DNA of 64,000 nt, taken from contig NZ_CP136995.1 of the NCBI RefSeq assembly GCF_033110285.1, positions 2,604,001 to 2,668,000 on the forward strand, in the 5' to 3' direction. The notes below the pieces were generated by a model. That model was not told where the DNA came from, ran no database searches, and saw only the letters and a list, made by a program, of their open reading frames with translations. Of the stretch, positions 34,484 through 42,797 are shown one piece after another (the first letter of the stretch is position 1; each line of letters starts with the position of its first letter). The DNA comes from Ottowia sp. SB7-C50 (GTDB taxonomy: Bacteria > Pseudomonadota > Gammaproteobacteria > Burkholderiales > Burkholderiaceae_C). Position numbers and translations under genes: made by a program.

Positions 34484-35067
34484 AAGCGGCGTTTTACATC
34501 GGCACGCGGTCGGGCCTGAATGGCATCGGCAGCGTGGTCACGCGCTTCCGCCTGTCGGGCTTCGACGGCCTGACCGGCAAGAACGCGCCCATGAGCCAAA
34601 TCAGCCACTGCGAACTGGTCATCGAGCCCCACGACGGCGTCGACGACTTGATGCCGCGCGATGGCCTGACGATGCTGCCCACCGCCGCGCCCATGGGCGG
34701 CGCGCTGTGGCTGGCCGGATCGTCGGCCACCGACGTCATGCCGCCCTGGAGCCCGCGCCGCGCCGGCGCGCGTGGCGGCGTGCGCTTCAAGCGCATCGAC
34801 GTGTCCGACCGGCGCAAGTGGCTGCTGGTCGAGCTGGACCACCTACCGCCCGAGCGCAAGCGGCGCGCGGTGCAGTGGATGGTCGATCACCAGGGGGCGC
34901 TGTACGACTGGTGGCTGATCGGCGGCTTCGTGGTGTTCATGCTGCCCGACGCGCCCGACCGCTATGTGTGCCACGAGGCCCTGGGGGCGGCGCTGGGCAT
35001 CGCCGAGCCGCGACGGCTGCCGCCGCCGGCGCTGTGCGCCGTGCTGGACTGGAGGGTACGGCCGTGA
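34480..35067 (+). CDS. Putative permuted NlpC/P60 (YiiX-like) cysteine hydrolase
   Basis: 195-residue protein from a GTG overlapping the previous stop. MSQISHCELVIEPHDG has a His followed by a beta-strand, and RYVCHEALGAALG, near residue 166, has a Cys at a helix start; in circularly permuted papain-fold enzymes the His precedes the Cys in just this way. It precedes the lysis membrane proteins. Acyl or peptide hydrolysis is possible, but the family assignment rests on two motifs read by eye. Confidence 0.5.
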   Translation: MKAAFYIGTRSGLNGIGSVVTRFRLSGFDGLTGKNAPMSQISHCELVIEPHDGVDDLMPRDGLTMLPTAAPMGGALWLAGSSATDVMPPWSPRRAGARGGVRFKRIDVSDRRKWLLVELDHLPPERKRRAVQWMVDHQGALYDWWLIGGFVVFMLPDAPDRYVCHEALGAALGIAEPRRLPPPALCAVLDWRVRP

Positions 35068-35496
35068 ACGTGCACCAGATCTCGCAGAACGTGCGCATGC
35101 ACTCACCGATGTGGGCGCTGCGCCTGTTTGTCGGCGTGTCCACCCTGGTCACCTTCTACCAGGCCACCATGGCCGAGTCGTCGCTGAACTACCGCGCGCT
35201 GGTGGCGGCCGGACCGGCGGGCTTCTGGGTGGCGGGCGTGTTCGCGGCGCTGTCGTTGACCGTCATCGCCGACGTGCTGGTCAACGACCTGCTGCCCGAG
35301 CGCTTTCACCTGCGGCCGGTCATTCGGCGCCGCTGGTGGCTGTTCTTGCTGATGGCCGTTGGTCAGCTGGGCGTGGGCCTGGTGGTGGTGCGCTACGACG
35401 ACGACGCCCCCCCACCTGCTGGCGCGCCTGCTGGCCGACGCCTGCTTTGCCGCGCTCACCGCCTGGCTCGACGTATTTCGCAGGGGCGATCAATGA
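35064..35496 (+). pseudogene. Phage lysis-cassette membrane protein, frame-shifted
   Basis: Starts at a GTG overlapping the upstream stop. Three hydrophobic segments (MWALRLFVGVSTLVTFY, GFWVAGVFAALSLTVIADVL, WWLFLLMAVGQLGVGLVVV) suggest a holin or holin-accessory protein. A C7 tract (35,407-35,413) shifts the frame. With one C fewer the reading continues PHLLARLLADACFAALTAWL then DVFRRGDQ and ends in a TGA overlapping the next ATG (35,493), the arrangement used throughout this prophage. About 143 residues if corrected. Likely a base-call artefact. Confidence 0.7.
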
Positions 35497-36011
35497 CGGT
35501 GCGCCAGCTGCTGCTGCTGGTCAGCCTGATCACGCTGTGCCTGTTCCCGCCGCTGCTGGTGTCGGCCGCGCAGGCCGCGCACACCTTCGACGAGGTCACG
35601 CAGCGCCTCACCTTCAGCTACGTGCTGGTGCTCACCCTCATGGCCACGCTGTCGGGCGCGGCCGCGCTGCTGTACCGGCTGCGGCAGGAGCTGCGCGACG
35701 CCGGCGACGGCGTGATCAGCCGGCCCTGGCTGTTCGTCTGCACGAACATGCTCAGCGCCTGGGTGGCCTCTGTGCTGGCGGTGGCGCTGGCGCAGTCGCA
35801 AAACGCCGGCGTGTGGACCGAGATCGGCATGGTCATCAGCGCCAGTTTTGGCGGCGCGCGCGTGATCGAGGCGGTGGCCGAGCGCTACTTCGGCCCCATG
35901 AGCAACATGGGCCGCGAGCGCCTGGTGCAGCGCGGCATTGAACCCCGGGGCGGCACCGGCCGCTTCACCCGCGACGAGGAGCGAGACGATGACACGACAC
36001 CTGAGCGCTGA
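35493..36011 (+). CDS. Putative holin (LydA-like)
   Basis: 172-residue membrane protein with about three hydrophobic helices, beginning with a signal-like segment (LLLLVSLITLCLFPPLLVSA). The block GMVISASFGGARVIEAVAERYF is shared with LydA-type phage holins. The C-terminus is charged (RDEERDDDTTPER) as in holins. It overlaps the lysin gene start by about 23 bases. It would form the membrane lesion that frees or activates the lysin. Confidence 0.75.
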   Translation: MTVRQLLLLVSLITLCLFPPLLVSAAQAAHTFDEVTQRLTFSYVLVLTLMATLSGAAALLYRLRQELRDAGDGVISRPWLFVCTNMLSAWVASVLAVALAQSQNAGVWTEIGMVISASFGGARVIEAVAERYFGPMSNMGRERLVQRGIEPRGGTGRFTRDEERDDDTTPER

Positions 36012-36621
36012 GCAGTGGGCCGAGACGCTGATGGACTGCGGCGTGCGCACCAGCACCGCCGACGACTGGGCCGAGCCCTTCGCCAACGTGATGCGCGCGC
36101 TGCACTGGAGCGATGCGCGCGATCTGCCCAACTTCCTGGCCCAGGTGCTGCACGAAAGCGGCATGCTGCAGCGCCTGGAAGAAGGCCTGAGCTACAGCGC
36201 CGAGCGCCTGACGCAGGTATGGCCGCGGCGCTTCCCCACACTGGCCAGCGCCATGCCCTATGCACGCAACCCGCGCGCGTTGGCCAACCGGGTGTATGGC
36301 GGGCGCATGGGCAACAGCGCGCCCGACGAGGGCTGGCGTTATCGCGGGCGTGGCCTGATCCAGATCACCGGGCGCGACAACTACGCACTGGCCGAGCAAC
36401 TGACCGGCATGCGCCTGCTCGACGTGCCCGAGCTGCTGTGCGAACCCGAGCCCGCGCTGATCGCCAGCGCCGCCTGGTGGGAACACAGCGTGCCCGACAC
36501 CGCCCTGGGCGACGTGCGCCGCGTCACGCGCTACGTCAACGGCGGCGACAACGGCCTGGCGCACCGGCAGCAGCTGACCGAGCGCGCCATCGAGGCGCTG
36601 CAGTCGTGGGAGCCGGCGTGA
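35989..36621 (+). CDS. Endolysin, glycoside hydrolase family 19-like
   Basis: 210-residue soluble muramidase/chitinase-type lysin. The ATG at 35,989 follows GAGGAGCGAG. Motifs: FLAQVLHESGMLQRLEEG with the catalytic Glu, YGGRMGNSAPDEGWRYRGRG, and GLIQITGRDNYALAEQL, all typical of GH19 phage lysins. No signal peptide, so it depends on the holin. It overlaps the spanin gene (GTGA). Confidence 0.92.
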   Translation: MTRHLSAEQWAETLMDCGVRTSTADDWAEPFANVMRALHWSDARDLPNFLAQVLHESGMLQRLEEGLSYSAERLTQVWPRRFPTLASAMPYARNPRALANRVYGGRMGNSAPDEGWRYRGRGLIQITGRDNYALAEQLTGMRLLDVPELLCEPEPALIASAAWWEHSVPDTALGDVRRVTRYVNGGDNGLAHRQQLTERAIEALQSWEPA

Positions 36622-36983
36622 TCGGCGCCGCCGCACTGGCGTTCGTGACCGGCGGCAGCTGGACGCGGCTGACCGCCACGCTGCTGACCGGCATGGCCAT
36701 CGGCGGCTGGGGTGCGTGGCAAGTGCAGGGCTGGCGCGCCGCCAGTGCCGAGCTGCAGCGCACGCAGGCCGCGCAAGAGCAGCACAGCAAGAACGAAAAG
36801 CGCCGCTACACAGCCAGCGACAGCTATCAAAAGGAGAGCGCCAGTGATCGCATCGTCTACCAGACCCGCACGCGCATCGTGCGCCAGGTGGTTGAGCGCC
36901 CTGTGTATCGCCACATCTGCCTGGACGCTGACGGCGTGCAGCAAATCAACGATGCCATTGCCGGTGTCGCCCCCGCCCCCTGA
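36618..36983 (+). CDS. i-spanin (Rz-like)
   Basis: Inner-membrane spanin of 121 residues: N-terminal anchor (about residues 3-30, LLTGMAIGGWGAWQVQGW), then a periplasmic coiled helix (AASAELQRTQAAQEQHSKNE). The GTG start overlaps the lysin stop. The o-spanin is nested out of frame in its second half, so the pair is of the embedded type and bridges both membranes at lysis. Confidence 0.82.
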   Translation: MIGAAALAFVTGGSWTRLTATLLTGMAIGGWGAWQVQGWRAASAELQRTQAAQEQHSKNEKRRYTASDSYQKESASDRIVYQTRTRIVRQVVERPVYRHICLDADGVQQINDAIAGVAPAP

Positions 36984-37125
36984 CCTGGCCGCGCCGTGCG
37001 AGCCGCCGCCGCGGCTGGAGGGGCTGACCGGCGCCGCCGTGATGACCTGGGCGCTGCCCACGGTGCAGGCCTGGCGCGAGTGCGCGCGGCGGCAGCAGGC
37101 GCTGGTGCAGGCCTGGCCGCAATAG
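36844..37125 (+). CDS. o-spanin lipoprotein (Rz1-like), nested in the i-spanin gene
   Basis: 93-residue lipoprotein in the +1 frame. The GTG at 36,844 follows AAGGAG (36,830-36,835). The signal segment RWLSALCIATSAWTLTAC ends in a lipobox LTAC (Cys31), followed by the Pro-rich stretch PLPVSPPPPDLAAPCEPPPR typical of Rz1. The gene runs 142 bases past the i-spanin stop. No other reading frame gives a lipobox here. Confidence 0.82.
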   Translation: MIASSTRPARASCARWLSALCIATSAWTLTACSKSTMPLPVSPPPPDLAAPCEPPPRLEGLTGAAVMTWALPTVQAWRECARRQQALVQAWPQ

Positions 37126-37238
37126 CCAGGGGCTGCGCGTAGGGCGCCGGGCTACAGCGGGGCGCGCTGGCGTTGCCCGCCCGCGCGTGCGCCAATAGCC
37201 CGGACGGCGCCCGCGCGGCGCGCCCCTTCAGGAGCCCC

Positions 37239-38435
37239 ATGACCACCACCAGCTACCACCACGGCGTTCGCGTCATCGAGACGTCGGAGGGCGTGCACCC
37301 CATCCGCATCATCAGCACCGCCGTGATCGGGCTGGTGGCCACGGCCACCGACGCCGATGCGACCTACTTCCCGCTCAACACGCCGGTGCTGGTGACCCGC
37401 ATGAACGAGGCCATCAGCAAGGCCGGCACCAGCGGCACGCTGCACACCGCGCTGAGCATCATTGCCGACCAGGTGCGCCCCATGATGGTGGTGGTGCGCG
37501 TGGCCGAAGGCGCCGGCGCCGATCCCGAGGCCAAGCAGGCCGACCAGACCGCCAAGGCCATCGGCTCGGCCGTGGACGGCGTCTACACCGGCCTGCACGC
37601 GCTGCTGACGGCGCAGGCCCGCCTGGGGGTGACGCCGCGCATCCTGGGCGCACCGGGTCTGGACACGCAGGACGTGGCCAGCGCGCTGGTCGGCGTGGCG
37701 CAGAAGCTGCGCGCCATGGCCTACATCAGCGCGCACGGCGCACTGACCACCAGCGCCGCCATCACCTACCGCGGCCACTTCGGTCAGCGCGAGGCGATGG
37801 TGATCTACCCCGACTTCCAGCGCTTCAACGTCACCACCAAGGCCGTCGAGCCGGCGCCCGCCGTGGCCTTTGCCCTGGGCCTGCGCGCGCGCATCGACCA
37901 GGAGCAGGGCTGGCACAAGACGCTGTCCAACGTGCCGGTCAACGGCGCGGTGGGCATCACGCTGCCGGTGCACTGGGAGCTGCAGAACGTCGACACCGAA
38001 GCCAACATGCTCAACGAGGCCGGCGTCACCACGCTGATCAACCGGCAGGGCTACCGCTTCTGGGGCAGCCGCACCTGCAGCGAGAACAGCGACTTCGCCT
38101 TCGAGAGCGCCACGCGCACCGCGCAGGTGCTGGCCGACAGCATTGCCGAGAGCCACTTCTGGGCGGTCGACAAGCCGCTGCACCCCAGCCTGGTCAAGGA
38201 CATTCTGGAGGGCATCAACGCCAAGTTCCGCGAGCTGCGCAACCTGGGCTACATCCTCGACGCGCGCGCCTGGTACGACGAAACCGTCAACACCACACCC
38301 ACGCTGAAAGACGGCAAGCTCACCATCGACTACGACTACACACCGATCCCGCCGCTGGAAGACCTGACCTTCCGCCAGCGCATCACCGACCGGTACTTCG
38401 CCGACTTCGCCGCGCGGCTGGCCACCGGCAACTGA
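37239..38435 (+). CDS. FI: Contractile tail sheath protein (P2 gpFI family)
   Basis: 398-residue sheath subunit. The ATG at 37,239 follows CAGGAG; an upstream in-frame extension has no similarity. The start YHHGVRVIETSEGVHPIRII and the C-terminal block DYTPIPPLEDLTFRQRITDR then YFADFA are diagnostic for P2-type sheaths. It begins the second half of the tail operon after a 113-base gap, which may carry its own promoter though none is clear. Confidence 0.95.
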   Translation: MTTTSYHHGVRVIETSEGVHPIRIISTAVIGLVATATDADATYFPLNTPVLVTRMNEAISKAGTSGTLHTALSIIADQVRPMMVVVRVAEGAGADPEAKQADQTAKAIGSAVDGVYTGLHALLTAQARLGVTPRILGAPGLDTQDVASALVGVAQKLRAMAYISAHGALTTSAAITYRGHFGQREAMVIYPDFQRFNVTTKAVEPAPAVAFALGLRARIDQEQGWHKTLSNVPVNGAVGITLPVHWELQNVDTEANMLNEAGVTTLINRQGYRFWGSRTCSENSDFAFESATRTAQVLADSIAESHFWAVDKPLHPSLVKDILEGINAKFRELRNLGYILDARAWYDETVNTTPTLKDGKLTIDYDYTPIPPLEDLTFRQRITDRYFADFAARLATGN

Positions 38436-38460
38436 GACGCACACTTTTTAGGAGCAACCG

Positions 38461-38970
38461 ATGGGCCTGCCACGCAAGCTGAAAAACTTCGCGCTGTTTG
38501 TCGACGGCGTCAACTACATGGGCGAAGTGCCCGAAATCACGCTGCCCACCCTCAGCCGCAAGCTGGAGGAGTACCGCGGCGGCGGCATGAACATGCCGGT
38601 CGAGCTGGACTTCGGCATGGAGAAGATGGAAATCGAGTGGACCGCCGCCGGCTGGATCAAGGACCTGCTGGCCAGCTGGGGCACGCCCAAGCACGACGCG
38701 GTGCTGCTGCGCTTTGCCGGCGCCGTGCAGGCCGACGACCGCGAGGACGTGACCGCGCTGGAGATCGTGGTGCGCGGCCGCCATTCCGAGTTCGACCCCG
38801 GCAGTGCCAAGGCGGGCGAAGGCACCGAGATCAAGCTCAAGAGCGCGTGCAGCTACTTCAAGCTCACCGTCGACGGCCGCGTCGAGGTCGAGATCGACGC
38901 CGTGGGCATGACCGAAGTGGTGGGCGGCACCGACCGCATGGCGCAGGTGCGCGCCGCGCTGGGTGTCTGA
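38461..38970 (+). CDS. FII: Major tail tube protein (P2 gpFII family)
   Basis: Inner tube subunit, 169 residues, matching P2 FII in length (172). Features: LPRKLKNFALFVDGVNYMGE at the start, ITLPTLSRKLEEYRGGGM, FGMEKMEIEWTAAGW and CSYFKLTVDGRVEVEIDAVG. Placed 25 bases behind the sheath gene. Confidence 0.95.
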   Translation: MGLPRKLKNFALFVDGVNYMGEVPEITLPTLSRKLEEYRGGGMNMPVELDFGMEKMEIEWTAAGWIKDLLASWGTPKHDAVLLRFAGAVQADDREDVTALEIVVRGRHSEFDPGSAKAGEGTEIKLKSACSYFKLTVDGRVEVEIDAVGMTEVVGGTDRMAQVRAALGV

Positions 38971-39030
38971 CGCATCGTTTGTCTCCGCCGGGGCGATTGC
39001 TTCCCTCCTTCCTCCTCACCCCCGGCCTTC

Positions 39031-39071
39031 GGCGGCGCCGTCGCTCCATGCGGACGCGCCGCCCTTTTTTT
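39031..39071 (+). terminator. Terminator-like hairpin between tube and gene E
   Basis: GC-rich imperfect stem (ggcggcgccgtc paired with ggacgcgccgcc) followed by ctttttttg. It should reduce read-through from the abundant sheath/tube transcript into E, T, U and D, which are needed in small amounts. Confidence 0.6.
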
Positions 39072-39088
39072 GTTGACTGGACATCGCC

Positions 39089-39442
39089 ATGAGCAAGACC
39101 GCCGACACCCCTGCCAAGACCGACGCCGCGCCGCCCGCGGCTGACACACCCGCGCCTGACACCGTGACGGTGACGCTCGACGAGCCGATCCCGCGCGGCG
39201 ATGCCGCCATCACCCGCGTGGCGCTGCGGCGCCCGCGCGCGGGCGAGCTGCGCGGCCTGAACCTGGCGCAGCTGCTGCAGATGCAGACCGACGCGCTGCT
39301 GACGCTGCTGCCGCGCATCACCCAGCCCACGCTGCTCAAACACGAGCTGGAGGCCATGAACCCCGCCGACCTGATTCAGCTGGGCGCCGAGGCCACGGGT
39401 TTTTTCTTGACGAGGGCGCAGGCGGCATCCCTGCCCGAGTAG
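39089..39442 (+). CDS. E: Tail assembly chaperone (P2 gpE)
   Basis: 117-residue tail assembly protein, P2 E counterpart. The N-terminal third is Pro/Ala/Thr-rich; the core TLDEPIPRGDAAITRVALRR then LNLAQLLQMQTDALLTLLPRI is conserved. Near its end lies the heptamer T-TTT-TTC (39,400-39,406) in the correct phase for -1 slippage, producing the E-E' fusion that continues to 39,567. Confidence 0.92.
   Translation: MSKTADTPAKTDAAPPAADTPAPDTVTVTLDEPIPRGDAAITRVALRRPRAGELRGLNLAQLLQMQTDALLTLLPRITQPTLLKHELEAMNPADLIQLGAEATGFFLTRAQAASLPE
39400..39406 (+). promoter_or_regulatory. Programmed -1 ribosomal frameshift site
   Basis: Slippery heptamer T-TTT-TTC. In the E frame the codons are GGT TTT TTC; slipping back one base gives TTT TTT and opens the E' frame. 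P2 uses T-TTT-TTG at the same place. Confidence 0.85.
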
Positions 39443-39450
39443 AGGCGGCC

Positions 39451-39567
39451 ATGGCCGACATCGCCATCGCCTTTCACTGGCGCCCGGCCGACATGGACGG
39501 CATGCACCTGGCCGAGCTGATGGACTGGCGCGAGCTGGCGCGGGCGCGCCTGGAGCCGGAGGCATAG
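39451..39567 (+). CDS. E': E' extension of the tail assembly protein (made by -1 frameshift)
   Basis: Read in the -1 frame of E. After slippage at 39,400-39,406 the frame is open without stop (LDEGAGGIPARVEAA, then MADIAIAFHWRPADMDGMHL) to the TAG at 39,565-39,567. P2 and many other tailed phages make a G/GT- or E/E'-type pair this way, with a fixed ratio important for tail length. An ATG at 39,451 also exists but independent translation is less likely. Confidence 0.85.
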   Translation: MADIAIAFHWRPADMDGMHLAELMDWRELARARLEPEA

Positions 39568-39568
39568 G

Positions 39569-42343
39569 GTGGCCGACGACCTGCGCCTGCGCGTCATCCT
39601 GGACCTGGCCGATCGGGCGCTGGCGCCCCTCAAGCGCCTGAGCCAGGGCGGCAAGGGCCTGGCCGATCAGTTGCGCGTGGCGCGCGGCGAGCTGCGCCAG
39701 CTTGAGGCGCAGCAGCAGGCTATCGGCCAGTTTCGCGCGCTGGGCCAACAGTTTCGCGCCAGCGCCGCCAACGCGCAGGTGCTGCGCCAGAAGCTGGCCG
39801 CGCTGCGGGCACAGACGCCCGCCAACGCCACCGAGGCCAAGGCCCTGGCCACGCAGATTGGCGCGACCGAGCGCGCGCTGCACAAGGCCAACACCACCGT
39901 CGACCAGCAGTCGCAAAAGCTGGCCGGCCTGCGCGAGCGCATGCGCGCGCTGGGCATCCGCAACGTGGCCGCCGAAGAGGCCACGCTGGGCCAGCGCATC
40001 GGCGCCACCAACCAGCGGCTGGACGAGCGGCGCAACAAGCTGGCGGCGCTGAACAAGCTGAACGCGCAGTACGGCCGCACGGCCATGAAGGTGGGTGCGG
40101 CCGTGGGCACCGGCTACGCGATGCGCACCGCCGGCAGCACGCTGGTGCAGACCGCCGCGACGCCGCTGGCGCAAGGGCGCAAGTACGCCAACGAGATTCT
40201 GCAAATCCAGTCGCTGGGGCTGGACGACGCCGCCACCAAGGGGGCCATCAGATACGCCGAGGCGATGAAGACCTACGGCACCAGCACGGTGGACAACCTG
40301 GGCCTGATGAAGGACGCGCTGACGGCCTTTGCCGACACGCACCACGCCGAGATGGTGATGCCGCTGCTGACCAAGATGAAGTTCGCGAACGAGGCCGTGT
40401 ACGGCGCCGACAAGGGCGCCGACAACGACAAGAAGTTCATGGACATGCTGAAGGTGATCGAGATGCGCGGCGGCCTGGCCAACCAGCAGGCGTTCGAAAA
40501 GCAGGCCAACATCGTGCAGCAGGTGCTGACGGCCACCGGCGGGCGCGTGGGGCCCGAAGAGTGGCTGAACGTGATCAAGACCGGCGGCCTGGCGGCCAAG
40601 GGCATCAACGACGCGGCGTTCTACTACCAGCTGGAGCCGCTGGTGCAGGAGATGGGCGGCCACCGCGTGGGCACGTCGCTGATGAGCGCGTACCAGAACG
40701 TCTACCAGGGCAAGACCACCAAGCGCTCGGCCATGATGCTCGATGAGCTGGGCCTGATCGCCGACAAGACCAAGGTCAAGCACGACAAGGTGGGCCAGAT
40801 TTCGCAGCTGGGCGTGGGCGCCATCAAGGGCAGCGAGCTGTTTCAGACCGACCAGTTCGCGTGGATGGAGCAGGTGCTGCTGCCGGCGCTGGCGGCCAAG
40901 GGCAAGACCAGCGACAAGGATGTGCTGGACGCGATGGGCGGCATCTTCAGCAACCGCAACGCGGCCAACCTGTTCGCCACCATGTACCAGCAGCGCGATC
41001 AGATCCACAAGAACGCGCGGCTGAACGCCGGCGCGGCCAACGTCGACGCGCTGTACAACCTGGCCAAGGGCAGCAGCGCCGGCGCCGAGCTGGACCTGCT
41101 GAAGAAGCGCGACGACCTGTACCAGCGCCTGAGTACGGCGGCCATGCCGGCCTACGTGGCCGCGCTGGAAGCGGCGACGGGCGCCATCGAGCGCATGAAC
41201 CGCTTCGCGCAGGCCAACCCGGGCCTGACCAAGGCGATGGCGGTGGGCTTCGGCGCGCTGGCCGTCAGCATGCTGGCCATCGGCACGGTGCTGATTCCGC
41301 TGGCGCTGGTGGTGGGCAAATTCATGCTGCTGCGCTACGTGCTGGCGCGGCTGAGCATCACGCTGCCGGTGTTCGGCCTGCTGGGGCGCGGCATGGCCTT
41401 GCTGGGGCGGCTGGGCACCAGCGCCTTCGGCCTGCTGGCGCGTGGCGCGGCGGTGCTGGCGCCGGCGCTGTGGGCGCTGGCCAAGGCGGCGCTGGCGTTC
41501 GTGCTGACGCCCCTGGGCGCGGCGCTGGTGCTGCTGGCCGGCGCGGCCTACCTGGTGTGGCGCAACTGGGACGGCATCAAGGGCGGGCTGGCGATCATCT
41601 GGCAGCAGATCAAGGACGGCGCGCAAAGCCTGTGGCAGTCGATCAGCGATGCGGGCACGCGCGCCTGGAGCTTTCTGGTGGACTTGAAGGGCCGCTTCGT
41701 GAGCGCCGGCGCGGCGCTGATGCAGGGCCTGGTGTCGGGCATCAGCAATGGGCTGGGCGCGGTGCGCGACACCATTTTCAGCGCTAGCGAACGCGTGGTG
41801 AGCTGGTTCAAGGACAAGCTGGGCATCAAAAGCCCCAGCCGCGTGTTCATGGCGCTGGGCGAGTTCATTCCGGCCGGCGCGGCCATCGGCATCGAGCGCG
41901 GCAGCCCGCGCCTGCAGGCGGCGGCGCTGACCATGGCCGAGCTGCCGGCGTTGGGCATGGAGCGCCGCGGCTCGCGCCTGCGCGCCGCGGCGGCCGCGCT
42001 GATGGCGTTGCCGGCGCTGACGCTGCCCACGCTGGCGCCGGCCGAGCCCGCGCAGGCCCCGGTGCGCGCGGCGGCGGCGCAGGCCGCGGCCCCCGATCGC
42101 CCGCTGCCCAGCGTGCAGCCCCTGCGCCCGCTGCGCGCGCCCGCGGCGCAGCCCGACGATGCGCCGGGGCCGGGCGGCGCTGCCGGCGCGCACACCTTCA
42201 ACGCCGGGCCGATCACCATCACCATCAACGCAGCGCCGGGGCAAGACGCGCACGCCATTGCGCGCGCGGTGGCGGCCGAGCTGGACCGGCGCCAGCGCCG
42301 CCGTGGCGCCGACGTGCGGGCGCAGCTGTCGGACATCGATTGA
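39569..42343 (+). CDS. T: Tail tape measure protein (P2 gpT family)
   Basis: 924-residue protein that sets tail length; P2 T has 815. GTG start 2 bases behind the E' stop. N-terminal coiled-coil (about residues 20-170; LRQLEAQQQAIGQFRALGQQ), a hydrophobic central region with membrane-like helices (about 550-680; GLTKAMAVGFGALAVSMLAI), the typical KSPSRVFMALGEFIPAGAA near 755, and an Ala/Pro-rich tail ending in a helix. Central hydrophobic parts probably insert in the host membrane during injection. Confidence 0.94.
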   Translation: MADDLRLRVILDLADRALAPLKRLSQGGKGLADQLRVARGELRQLEAQQQAIGQFRALGQQFRASAANAQVLRQKLAALRAQTPANATEAKALATQIGATERALHKANTTVDQQSQKLAGLRERMRALGIRNVAAEEATLGQRIGATNQRLDERRNKLAALNKLNAQYGRTAMKVGAAVGTGYAMRTAGSTLVQTAATPLAQGRKYANEILQIQSLGLDDAATKGAIRYAEAMKTYGTSTVDNLGLMKDALTAFADTHHAEMVMPLLTKMKFANEAVYGADKGADNDKKFMDMLKVIEMRGGLANQQAFEKQANIVQQVLTATGGRVGPEEWLNVIKTGGLAAKGINDAAFYYQLEPLVQEMGGHRVGTSLMSAYQNVYQGKTTKRSAMMLDELGLIADKTKVKHDKVGQISQLGVGAIKGSELFQTDQFAWMEQVLLPALAAKGKTSDKDVLDAMGGIFSNRNAANLFATMYQQRDQIHKNARLNAGAANVDALYNLAKGSSAGAELDLLKKRDDLYQRLSTAAMPAYVAALEAATGAIERMNRFAQANPGLTKAMAVGFGALAVSMLAIGTVLIPLALVVGKFMLLRYVLARLSITLPVFGLLGRGMALLGRLGTSAFGLLARGAAVLAPALWALAKAALAFVLTPLGAALVLLAGAAYLVWRNWDGIKGGLAIIWQQIKDGAQSLWQSISDAGTRAWSFLVDLKGRFVSAGAALMQGLVSGISNGLGAVRDTIFSASERVVSWFKDKLGIKSPSRVFMALGEFIPAGAAIGIERGSPRLQAAALTMAELPALGMERRGSRLRAAAAALMALPALTLPTLAPAEPAQAPVRAAAAQAAAPDRPLPSVQPLRPLRAPAAQPDDAPGPGGAAGAHTFNAGPITITINAAPGQDAHAIARAVAAELDRRQRRRGADVRAQLSDID

Positions 42344-42356
42344 GGAGGGCCGCGCG

Positions 42357-42797
42357 ATGATGATGGCGCTGGGGCAGTTTCTGTTCTCGCTCAACGAGCT
42401 GGCCTACCAGGAGCTGCGGCGCCAGAGCGCCTGGCGGCACCCGAGCAATTCGCGCGTGGGCGCGCGCCCGGCGCGGCAGTACGTGGGGCCCGGCGACGAG
42501 ACCATCACGCTCAGCGGCGTGCAGGCGCCCGAGTTCGCGGGCCGGCGCGAGGCGCTGGCCGACCTGCGCGCCATGGCCGACACCGGCAGCGCGTGGGCGC
42601 TGGTGGCCGGGTCGGGCGAGGTGTTTGGCGCCTGGGTGATCGAGTCGGTCAACGAAACCGGCACGCTGTTCATTGCCGAGGGCGTGCCGCGCCGCGTCGA
42701 GTTTGATCTGCAACTGGCCCGCGTGGACGACGAGCAGGCCGACCCCGAAGGCGGCGCCGGCGGCGACGATTACGACTTCTGGGACTGGTGGCTGTGA
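42357..42797 (+). CDS. U: Tail protein U (P2 gpU family)
   Basis: 146-residue protein acting with D at the tail tip. GAGGAGG precedes three successive ATG codons; the first is taken. Family blocks: MALGQFLFSLNELAYQELRR, ITLSGVQAPEFAGRREALAD, WVIESVNETGTLFIAEGVPR. The stop overlaps the D start (GTGA). Confidence 0.93.
   Translation: MMMALGQFLFSLNELAYQELRRQSAWRHPSNSRVGARPARQYVGPGDETITLSGVQAPEFAGRREALADLRAMADTGSAWALVAGSGEVFGAWVIESVNETGTLFIAEGVPRRVEFDLQLARVDDEQADPEGGAGGDDYDFWDWWL

Noticed and set aside
37126..37238. P2-type moron genes (fun/Z, old, tin) between tail genes
   Set aside because: The usual insertion points (ahead of FI and behind D) hold only 113 bases or the methyltransferase remnant; no defence gene is recognisable.
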